From Limnobaculum zhutongyuii (GTDB taxonomy: Bacteria > Pseudomonadota > Gammaproteobacteria > Enterobacterales > Enterobacteriaceae): a stretch of 64,000 nucleotides of DNA. Positions 45,977-53,973 of the stretch are shown in pieces. Below the pieces are notes generated by a model. The model had not been told where the DNA came from and made no database searches. It saw only the letters and a list, made by a program, of their open reading frames with translations. The translations under genes were made by a program, and so were the position numbers. The stretch is taken from positions 2,728,001 to 2,792,000 of the forward strand of contig NZ_CP034752.1 in assembly GCF_004295645.1 (NCBI RefSeq). The letters are read 5' to 3'. Within the stretch, counting starts at the first letter, position 1. Each line of letters starts with the position of its first letter.

Positions 45977-47278
45977 TTAACCCTGACCTTTCACTTCTTT
46001 TAAACCGTGGAACGGAGCACGGTCACCCAGTGCTTCTTCGATACGGATTAATTGGTTGTACTTAGCAACACGGTCAGAACGGCTCATAGAACCCGTTTTG
46101 ATTTGGCCAGCAGCAGTACCTACCGCTAAGTCAGCGATGGTAGCATCTTCAGTTTCACCTGAACGGTGAGAGATAACCGCTGTGTAACCAGCATCTTTAG
46201 CCATTTTAATAGCGGCTAAAGTTTCGGTCAGAGAACCGATTTGGTTAAATTTGATCAGGATAGAGTTAGCGATACCTTTTTCGATACCCTCTTTCAGGAT
46301 CTTGGTGTTAGTTACGAACAGATCGTCACCAACCAGTTGGATTTTGTCACCCATCACTTTAGTCTGGTAAGCAAAGCCATCCCAGTCTGATTCGTCTAAA
46401 CCATCTTCGATAGAAACGATTGGGTATTGCTTGGTCAGCTCTTCCAGATAGTGAGTGAACTCTTGAGAAGTGAAGGTTTTGCCTTCGCCTTTCAGCTCAT
46501 AGTTGCCAGTTTCTTTGTTATAGAACTCAGAAGCTGCACAGTCCATCGCTAAAGTCACATCTTTACCCAGTACATAACCTGCTTGTTCTACGGCTTCTTT
46601 GATAGCAGCCAGTGCAGCAGCGTTAGACTCCAGGTTAGGTGCATAACCACCTTCATCACCTACCGCAGTGCTCATACCTTTAGACTTCAGAACTTTCGCC
46701 AGGTTGTGGAATACTTCAGAACCGATACGTACCGCTTCTTTCAGAGTTTTAGCGCCGATTGGCTGAATCATAAACTCTTGAATATCAACGTTGTTATCAG
46801 CGTGCTCACCACCGTTGATGATGTTCATCATTGGTAATGGCATAGAGAATTTGCCTGGGGTGCCGTTCAGTTCAGCGATGTGCTCAAATAAAGGCATGCC
46901 TTTTGATGCTGCTGCTGCTTTAGCTGCTGCTAAAGAAACCGCCAGAATCGCGTTAGCACCGAATTTAGATTTGTTTTCAGTGCCATCTAAGTCGATCATG
47001 ATCTTATCGATGTTAGCCTGATCTTTTGCATCTTTACCCATAACCGCTTGTGCGATTGGGCCGTTTACTGCTGCAACAGCTTTCAGTACACCTTTACCCA
47101 TATAACGAGCTTTATCGCCGTCACGCAGTTCCAGAGCTTCACGAGAACCAGTAGAAGCACCTGATGGCGCAGCAGCCAGACCTACAAAACCGCCTTCTAA
47201 ATGAACTTCAGCTTCAACAGTGGGATTGCCACGAGAGTCGATAATTTCACGACCGAGCACTTTAACGATTTTGGACAT
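45977..47278 (-). CDS. eno: Enolase
   Basis: 433 residues (E. coli 432). It converts 2-phosphoglycerate to phosphoenolpyruvate and is also part of the RNA degradosome. IIDSRGNPTVEAEVHL and APSGASTGSREALELRD are N-terminal signatures, GDEGGYAPN and SIEDGLDESDWDG hold metal ligands, LIKFNQIGSLTETL and SHRSGETED are catalytic-site elements. ATG 47278 is preceded by GAGGAAAACC. Confidence 0.99.
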   Translation of the reverse strand: MSKIVKVLGREIIDSRGNPTVEAEVHLEGGFVGLAAAPSGASTGSREALELRDGDKARYMGKGVLKAVAAVNGPIAQAVMGKDAKDQANIDKIMIDLDGTENKSKFGANAILAVSLAAAKAAAASKGMPLFEHIAELNGTPGKFSMPLPMMNIINGGEHADNNVDIQEFMIQPIGAKTLKEAVRIGSEVFHNLAKVLKSKGMSTAVGDEGGYAPNLESNAAALAAIKEAVEQAGYVLGKDVTLAMDCAASEFYNKETGNYELKGEGKTFTSQEFTHYLEELTKQYPIVSIEDGLDESDWDGFAYQTKVMGDKIQLVGDDLFVTNTKILKEGIEKGIANSILIKFNQIGSLTETLAAIKMAKDAGYTAVISHRSGETEDATIADLAVGTAAGQIKTGSMSRSDRVAKYNQLIRIEEALGDRAPFHGLKEVKGQG

Positions 47279-47449
47279 TCGGTTTTCCTCAGTACAAGTT
47301 GATTAAACTACAAACTGTAGATTGCGACACCTTATTGCGTCGCACACTCTGGCCTGATGTATCAATAAACGCTATGTCTGAACATACTGCATTTACCACC
47401 GGTAATCAGGCCGGGCTTACTGAATACTTTTAATGCTATTACTGACCGC

Positions 47450-49087
47450 TTAGTCTGCCTGACGCTTCTGGTACTCACCAGCCGCCTTCACAAAACCGGC
47501 AAACAGTGGGTGGCCATCACGCGGAGTTGATGTGAACTCCGGGTGGAACTGACTGGCAACAAACCAAGGATGATCAGGCAGTTCAATAATTTCCACCAGC
47601 TTATGGTCAGCAGAACGCCCTGCTACAAGTAACCCTGCTGCTTCAATCTGCGGCAGCAGCATATTGTTCACTTCATAGCGATGGCGATGACGTTCTGAAA
47701 TTGTTGGTGAGCCATACAGTTTACGTACCAGACTGCCTTCAGTTAAATGACATAACTGGCTACCTAAACGCATGGTTCCGCCTAAATCGCTCTCTTCTGT
47801 GCGAACTTCAACATTCCCCTCTTCATCGCGCCATTCAGTGATCAGCGCAATAACCGGGTACTTACAGTCTGGCACAAATTCGGTCGAGTTAGCATCGGGC
47901 ATACCAACAACATTACGTGCAAACTCCATCATCGCAACCTGCATGCCTAAACAGATACCCAAATAAGGGATCTTGTTTTCACGAGCATAGCGGGCGGCAG
48001 TGATTTTGCCTTCCACACCACGGTAGCCAAAACCACCGGGAACCAGAATCGCATCAAGACCAGACAGAACTTCTTCACCTCTGACCTCAACATCCTGCGA
48101 GTCGATTAGCTTTATATTAACGCTGAATCGATTCTTCAGTCCACCATGCTTTAATGCTTCGATGACAGATTTATAAGCATCTGGCAATTCTACGTACTTG
48201 CCGACCATGCCAATAGTGACTTCGCGAGTAGGATTGGACTCTTCATAAATCACCTGTTCCCACTCAGATAAGTTGGCCTCAGGAAGATCGAAACGGAAGC
48301 GTTTACAGATGAATTCATCCAGCCCTTGCGACTTCAACAATGCAGGGATTTTATAAATAGAATCAACATCTTTTAGAGAAATAACTGCCTTTTCAGGCAC
48401 GTTACAGAACAGCGCTATTTTAGCCCGCTCGTTGGCAGGAACAGCGCGATCGGAACGGCATACCAGAATGTCTGGTTGAATACCGATAGAGAGTAATTCT
48501 TTTACCGAGTGCTGGGTTGGTTTAGTTTTCACTTCACCTGAAGCCGCCATGTATGGCACCAGTGTTAAATGCATAAACAGTGTGTGCTCACGACCTACTT
48601 CAACCGCTAACTGGCGAATGGCTTCTAAGAACGGTAGTGATTCGATATCACCAACGGTGCCACCCACTTCGACCAAAGCTACATCATGGCCTTCTGCACC
48701 AGCGATTACACGTTCTTTAATCGCATTGGTAATATGCGGAATAACCTGAACGGTTGCTCCCAGATAGTCACCGCGACGCTCTTTGCGTAATACATCGGAA
48801 TAAATACGACCGGTCGTAAAGTTATTACGGCGGGTCATTTTAGTGCGGATAAAACGTTCGTAATGGCCCAAATCCAGATCGGTTTCTGCACCGTCTTCGG
48901 TGACGAATACTTCACCGTGTTGAATTGGGCTCATGGTACCTGGATCGAGGTTAATGTATGGATCCAGCTTCATCATAGTGACATTTAAGCCACGAGCTTC
49001 AAGAATAGCGGCCAGAGAGGCTGCTGCAATACCTTTACCGAGTGAGGATACAACCCCGCCTGTCACAAATATATAATTAGTTGTCAT
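47450..49087 (-). CDS. pyrG: CTP synthase
   Basis: 545 residues, same as E. coli. It aminates UTP to CTP using glutamine. The N-terminal synthetase starts FVTGGVVSSLGKGIAAASL (ATP loop), KLDPYINLDPGTMSP follows; the C-terminal class I glutaminase has GGFGYRGVEGK, YLGICLGMQ with the catalytic Cys, and HPEFTSTPRDGHP with the catalytic His and Glu region. It is upstream of eno in the usual order. Confidence 0.99.
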   Translation of the reverse strand: MTTNYIFVTGGVVSSLGKGIAAASLAAILEARGLNVTMMKLDPYINLDPGTMSPIQHGEVFVTEDGAETDLDLGHYERFIRTKMTRRNNFTTGRIYSDVLRKERRGDYLGATVQVIPHITNAIKERVIAGAEGHDVALVEVGGTVGDIESLPFLEAIRQLAVEVGREHTLFMHLTLVPYMAASGEVKTKPTQHSVKELLSIGIQPDILVCRSDRAVPANERAKIALFCNVPEKAVISLKDVDSIYKIPALLKSQGLDEFICKRFRFDLPEANLSEWEQVIYEESNPTREVTIGMVGKYVELPDAYKSVIEALKHGGLKNRFSVNIKLIDSQDVEVRGEEVLSGLDAILVPGGFGYRGVEGKITAARYARENKIPYLGICLGMQVAMMEFARNVVGMPDANSTEFVPDCKYPVIALITEWRDEEGNVEVRTEESDLGGTMRLGSQLCHLTEGSLVRKLYGSPTISERHRHRYEVNNMLLPQIEAAGLLVAGRSADHKLVEIIELPDHPWFVASQFHPEFTSTPRDGHPLFAGFVKAAGEYQKRQAD

Positions 49088-49201
49088 GCTGAACCTGAAG
49101 GTTAGGTTTAAAAGACTAAAATGGAGGTACTAGGACGGGAAAGTAGTATACCAGACCCTTTCCCTCACAACAAACGTTGAAATCAGATAGTGAAAATTAA
49201 T

Positions 49202-50008
49202 CTATTTTTCTGTCTGATTTTCCAGGCTTTTTACCTGTTGCCATGCTGCTTCCATTTCATCCAGCGATGCTTGCTCCATCGATTTCCCTGATTGAGCAAC
49301 CAATTGTTCTACCTGACGGAAACGACGTTCAAATTTACGATTAGCGGCCTGCAGGGCACTTTCTGCTTTATGGCCCAAGTGACGACTCAAGTTAACGGTG
49401 GCAAAAAATAAATCACCTAACTCCTCTTCCAGTTTAGACTGGTCGATGACAACTTGCTTAGCTTCATGCATCACTTCGTCGATCTCTTCATACACCTTAT
49501 CCAATACCGGGCCTAATGTTGTCCAGTCAAATCCTACTGAAGCACAGCGCTTTTGAATTTTATGGGCACGCATCAATGCGGGTAACACTTCTGGAATATC
49601 ATCCAACACAGAAAATTGAGCCTTCTGCGCGCGCTCTTCGCCTTTACGCTTCTCCCAACCGGCAATCACTTCCTGACTGTCATGTTGAGTTTGAGTATCA
49701 AAAACATGAGGATGGCGACGCTCCAGCTTATCGCTAATGCTGTTACAAATATCATCAAAATTAAACCGGTTTTGCTCATCCGCCATACGCGCATAAAACA
49801 CCACCTGAAACAGCAAATCCCCCAGTTCCTCACGCAAATCGCCAAAATCCGAACGCCGGATCGCATCCAACACTTCATAAGTTTCTTCCAGCGTATAAGG
49901 CGCAATGGTCTCAAACGTCTGCTGTTTATCCCAAGGACATCCATTTTCCAGGTCACGTAACCGGCTCATAATATTCAGCAACCGCTGAATGGGCGTAATC
50001 TGGTCCAT
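49202..50008 (-). CDS. mazG: Nucleoside triphosphate pyrophosphohydrolase MazG
   Basis: 268 residues (E. coli 263). Hydrolyses NTPs to NMP and pyrophosphate; in E. coli it lowers ppGpp. Two tandem MazG domains: LRDLENGCPWDKQQTF, TLEETYEVLDAI and LREELGDLLFQVVFYA (first), KVYEEIDEVMHEAK and LEEELGDLFFATVNLSRH (second). The mazE-mazF toxin-antitoxin pair found between relA and mazG in E. coli is absent; repeat B2 lies there instead. Confidence 0.96.
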   Translation of the reverse strand: MDQITPIQRLLNIMSRLRDLENGCPWDKQQTFETIAPYTLEETYEVLDAIRRSDFGDLREELGDLLFQVVFYARMADEQNRFNFDDICNSISDKLERRHPHVFDTQTQHDSQEVIAGWEKRKGEERAQKAQFSVLDDIPEVLPALMRAHKIQKRCASVGFDWTTLGPVLDKVYEEIDEVMHEAKQVVIDQSKLEEELGDLFFATVNLSRHLGHKAESALQAANRKFERRFRQVEQLVAQSGKSMEQASLDEMEAAWQQVKSLENQTEK

Positions 50009-50100
50009 TATTTATCTTCTGATTGGTGAGTTGGTGTAACAAGACTCAAGCGAAAATATGAATAAAGGCAATTAAAGCCCTTATTAGTAACAAAGTTAAA

Positions 50101-50255
50101 CGACGGGAGAGACGGGTGTTGGGGTCGACTTGGCGTCAGCCAACGAAGCGCCCCTAACCCGGCTAGGCCCGTCGCACTCCGCAGCTAAGTACAAATTGTT
50201 TTCCGGCCGAGCACAAAGGCAATATAAGCACTTTATAATTACGGCCGGAACATCC
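50101..50255 (-). repeat. Dispersed intergenic repeat family B, copy B2
   Basis: Reverse complement aligns with B1 over about 150 bases. Read on the minus strand it starts TCCGGCCGTAA, then GTGCTCGGCCGGAA, TGTACTTAGCT, a TTGGC-TGAC-GCCAA hairpin, CGACCCCAAC and ends TCTCTCCCGTCG. It fills the 281-base gap between mazG and relA; no gene is seen. Confidence 0.7.
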
Positions 50256-50289
50256 ACAACAGCCAATAAAACAACCTCAACAAAAAAGG

Positions 50290-52524
50290 TTACTTAACCC
50301 CCAACCTCTTAGCCTCAATAATATCCGGCAACTGATTGATCCGCGACAGCACCCGATCCAACACCTGCAAATTATACAGCTCGATTTCCATATCAATGGT
50401 CGCCATCTGCTTTTTCACATCGCTGCGGCTGGAAACGCTCAGTACATTTACTTTTTCGTTGGCTAAAATCGTGGTGATATCACGCAACAACCCGCTACGG
50501 TCGTTGGCAACAACTCGAACTACCAGCGAATAACCGCTGGAGTAAAAATCCCCCCATACAGCCTCCACCAAACGCTCTGGCGCATGATTTTTCAGCTCAT
50601 TTAACTGATCGCAATCGGAACGGTGAATTGAGATGCCACGGCCCTGAGTGATAAAACCAACAATATCATCACCCGGAATCGGCTGGCAGCAACGGGCGAT
50701 ATGGTGCATCAGGTTACCGACCCCTTCTACCACAATCTGGCTGTTATTCTTCGCATTGCGCTGTTGAGCATTTGCCGTTTTTTGATTCAACTGACGCAGC
50801 GCTTCGCGATCCGCCTCTTCTGCCGTTGGCTGATTAAATTTACTTTGCAGGAAATTCACCAGTTGGTTGAGACGAATATCGCCACCGCCAATACCTGCTA
50901 ACACTTCATCAAAGGAGTGAACGTTATAACGCGGTACCAGTAGCTTCTCCGCATCTTTGAAACTGATGCTCAAACGCTCCAGTTCATCATCTAAGATTTG
51001 ACGGCCAGCAAGAATATTCTTGTCCCGATCCTGCTTCTTAAACCACGCCTGAATTTTGGCTCGTGCTCTGCTGCTGTTAACGAATCCCAGATTTGGGTTC
51101 AACCAATCCCGGCTTGGGTTAGGTTGCTTTTGGGTGATGATTTCAATCTGATCGCCCATCTGCAATTGATAGGTGAAAGGAACGATACGTCCGCCAATTT
51201 TGGCACCGATACAGCGGTGACCCACATCGCTGTGAATGTGATAGGCGAAGTCCAACGGTGTGGAACCGGTTGGTAAATCAATCACATCGCCTTTCGGAGT
51301 AAATACATATACCCGATCGTCAAATACCTGACTTCTGACTTCATCCAGCATTTCGCCGCTGTCAGACATCTCTTCCTGCCAGGCGATCAGTTTACGTAAC
51401 CAGGCAATACGCTCTTCATAACCGGAACGGCCAGAAACCGTACTGCCCTCTTTATATTTCCAGTGCGCTGCAACCCCCAGCTCCGCATCTTCATGCATCT
51501 GACGGGTACGAATTTGAATCTCTACCGCATGTCCTTTCGGGCCAAACACTACCGTATGAATCGACTGATAGCCATTAGGTTTTGGGTTAGCCACGTAGTC
51601 ATCAAACTCACTGGGCAGATGACGGAAATGGGTATGCACAATACCTAACGCTGCATAACAATCCTGCAAACGTTCGACGACGATCCGCACGGCGCGCACG
51701 TCATACAACTCTTCAAAGGCCAGCGCTTTCTTCTGCATTTTGCGCCAGATGCTGTAAATATGCTTTGGTCGGCCGTAAATCACCCCCTGAATACCTTGTT
51801 CTTTCATCGAGTCGCGCAGGGTTTGCACAAAGGTATCGATATACACTTCACGATCGATACGTCGCTCATGCAATAAATTGGCAATCTGCTTGTATTCAGC
51901 AGGATGCAAATAGCGGAAACAGAAATCTTCCATTTCCCATTTTAACTGGCCAATCCCTAAACGATTAGCCAGTGGAGCATAGATGTTAAAACACTCTTTA
52001 GCTGCCAGAACGCGGACTTCCTCCGCTTCATCTTTAACTTCTCGCAGATGGGCAATGCGCTCGGCCAGTTTGATAACTACGCAGCGGAAATCTTCTACCA
52101 TCGCCAGCAACATACGGCGAACATTATCCACCTGTATGGAGGTATTAGAACCATTGTGGGTTGCATTAAGCTGACGAATGGCATCCATATCCAGTACGCC
52201 ATGAACCAGATTGGCGACTTCACTACCAAACTGCTCTTTGACCGTTTCTTCATCAATAATTTTGGCGTCAGCTAATGGAAACAGCAGCGCAGCACGCATA
52301 CTTTCATTATCCATGCTGAGGGTGGCTAAAATTTCCACTACCTCCAACCCACGCCATAACAGGAGGGAAGCATCCGGATTGCCCTGAACCTGCTGCTCAC
52401 AATACCGCCAGGTCGCTGCCAAACGTTCGCATAATTCCGGGCTGTTAATACCCAGAATACCGATCCATTTATCCAGCTCAAATTCTCCGGCTGTATTTAA
52501 ATGCGCACTTCTTACCGCAACCAT
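50290..52524 (-). CDS. relA: GTP pyrophosphokinase RelA
   Basis: 744 residues, same as E. coli. Ribosome-associated (p)ppGpp synthetase of the stringent response. The N-terminal hydrolase-like domain is degenerate: the HD pair is missing in LATLSMDNESMRAALLFPL. The synthetase domain contains YDVRAVRIVV and PNGYQSIHTVVFGPKG. TGS domain: VFTPKGDVIDLPTGSTPLDFAYHIH. A zinc-finger region with CCQPIPGDDIVGFITQGRGI and a C-terminal ACT domain (VVANDRSGLLRDITTIL) complete it. Confidence 0.98.
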   Translation of the reverse strand: MVAVRSAHLNTAGEFELDKWIGILGINSPELCERLAATWRYCEQQVQGNPDASLLLWRGLEVVEILATLSMDNESMRAALLFPLADAKIIDEETVKEQFGSEVANLVHGVLDMDAIRQLNATHNGSNTSIQVDNVRRMLLAMVEDFRCVVIKLAERIAHLREVKDEAEEVRVLAAKECFNIYAPLANRLGIGQLKWEMEDFCFRYLHPAEYKQIANLLHERRIDREVYIDTFVQTLRDSMKEQGIQGVIYGRPKHIYSIWRKMQKKALAFEELYDVRAVRIVVERLQDCYAALGIVHTHFRHLPSEFDDYVANPKPNGYQSIHTVVFGPKGHAVEIQIRTRQMHEDAELGVAAHWKYKEGSTVSGRSGYEERIAWLRKLIAWQEEMSDSGEMLDEVRSQVFDDRVYVFTPKGDVIDLPTGSTPLDFAYHIHSDVGHRCIGAKIGGRIVPFTYQLQMGDQIEIITQKQPNPSRDWLNPNLGFVNSSRARAKIQAWFKKQDRDKNILAGRQILDDELERLSISFKDAEKLLVPRYNVHSFDEVLAGIGGGDIRLNQLVNFLQSKFNQPTAEEADREALRQLNQKTANAQQRNAKNNSQIVVEGVGNLMHHIARCCQPIPGDDIVGFITQGRGISIHRSDCDQLNELKNHAPERLVEAVWGDFYSSGYSLVVRVVANDRSGLLRDITTILANEKVNVLSVSSRSDVKKQMATIDMEIELYNLQVLDRVLSRINQLPDIIEAKRLGVK

Positions 52525-52555
52525 AAGGCTTCCTCATTACTGACTACTAAGATGC

Positions 52556-53872
52556 TTACTTTTTAATAAATAACGCCATGGACTCAATATGCCCCGTTTG
52601 TGGAAACATATCCAGCATACGCAGTTGGTTTAACTGGTATCCACCTGACAACAGAACTTTACTGTCTTCCACCAGCGTCACTGGATTGCAGGACACATAC
52701 ACAATGCGTTCAGGGTTTAAACTAACAATTTGCGCCATGGCTTCTGCTGCGCCCGCCCGGGCCGGATCCAGCAACACTTTATCAAAACCTTCTCTTGCCC
52801 ACGACTGTTGACTGACATCCAGTTCTAAATTGTGGTGCAAAAACTCAACGTTTGATAAGCCATTTATGCGAGCATTCTGTTGCCCTCTGCTTACCAACGC
52901 CTCGACACCTTCCACTCCGGTCACCCGTAAAGCACGCTTAGCGATAGACAGGGTAAAGTTTCCCATGCCGCAAAACAGATCCAGAACTCTGTCAGTCGGC
53001 TGTAATTCCAGCCAGGCCAGCGCCTGCTCAACCATTAACTGATTAACACCGGCGTTAACCTGGATAAAATCCCGCGGATTAAAACCAAGGGTTAAATCAT
53101 CCACCTGATAGTAAGGATCTTCACCAATCAGCCGTTCCAGCGAATCGCTCTCTCCCGCCAGATAAATCGCTATCTGATGACGTTCTGCAAACTGTAGCAG
53201 ATGTTGACGATCGTTTTCTGCCAGCGGCACTAAATGGCGCAGCACCAGTAAAGGTCCGTTATCCGCCATCACCAGCTCGGCGTGCCCCAGTTTCTTCACC
53301 ACGGATAACGCACTAAGACAATCTTTTAAAGGTACCAGCAACTGCTCCAGCTCAGAAACCAGAATCGGGCATTCCGTCATTTCCACCAAATCGTTAGAAG
53401 CCCGCTGGCGAAAGCCCATTTGCAGCCTCTGTTGCTTCGGTTGATACTGCAATCCGAGTCGGGCACGGCGTCGATAATGATATCCCTGAGAAAAAATGAC
53501 TGCGCCCTGAGCAGGTTCCAGCCCGGTTTCTCGCTTAAACAACTGGCTGAGCGCTTTAGATTTGCTACTATGCTGCAAATCTGTGGAAACATGTTGCTGA
53601 TTGCAGCCTCCGCAAATACCATAATGTGAGCAAGGCGGTGTCATTCGCTGCGGGCTCGGCGATAAGATACGGATCGCTTTGGCTTTAGAATAATTTCGTT
53701 TATTCTCGTAAATCTGCGCTTCAACCTGCTCCTGAGGAAGCGCGCCGGAAATAAAAATAGTTTTTCCGTTATCACGAGCAACCCCCTGCCCTTGAGTATC
53801 AAGTTCATGGGGAATAATATTGATAGTTTGTTGTGTCGCCTTACGGCGGCCGGGCGAGTAAAATTGCGCCAT
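52556..53872 (-). CDS. rlmD: 23S rRNA (uracil(1939)-C(5))-methyltransferase
   Basis: 438 residues (E. coli RumA 433). N-terminal TRAM domain (INIIPHELDTQGQGVARDNGKTIFI), a 4Fe-4S site with Cys in PCSHYGICGGCNQQH and ECPI, a SAM motif VLDLFCGMGNFTLSIA, LLDPARAGA, and the catalytic Cys in VYVSCNPVTL. It lies 31 bases upstream of relA on the same strand and is divergent from barA, as in E. coli. Confidence 0.97.
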   Translation of the reverse strand: MAQFYSPGRRKATQQTINIIPHELDTQGQGVARDNGKTIFISGALPQEQVEAQIYENKRNYSKAKAIRILSPSPQRMTPPCSHYGICGGCNQQHVSTDLQHSSKSKALSQLFKRETGLEPAQGAVIFSQGYHYRRRARLGLQYQPKQQRLQMGFRQRASNDLVEMTECPILVSELEQLLVPLKDCLSALSVVKKLGHAELVMADNGPLLVLRHLVPLAENDRQHLLQFAERHQIAIYLAGESDSLERLIGEDPYYQVDDLTLGFNPRDFIQVNAGVNQLMVEQALAWLELQPTDRVLDLFCGMGNFTLSIAKRALRVTGVEGVEALVSRGQQNARINGLSNVEFLHHNLELDVSQQSWAREGFDKVLLDPARAGAAEAMAQIVSLNPERIVYVSCNPVTLVEDSKVLLSGGYQLNQLRMLDMFPQTGHIESMALFIKK

Positions 53873-53973
53873 AATATCTGAATAAAGATTTCCGTAGTTT
53901 ATTACTATCTATACAATCGGGTACGTCACTGAGTCGCTAATTGTCACATATTGTCGTCCCATATTGGAACCTT

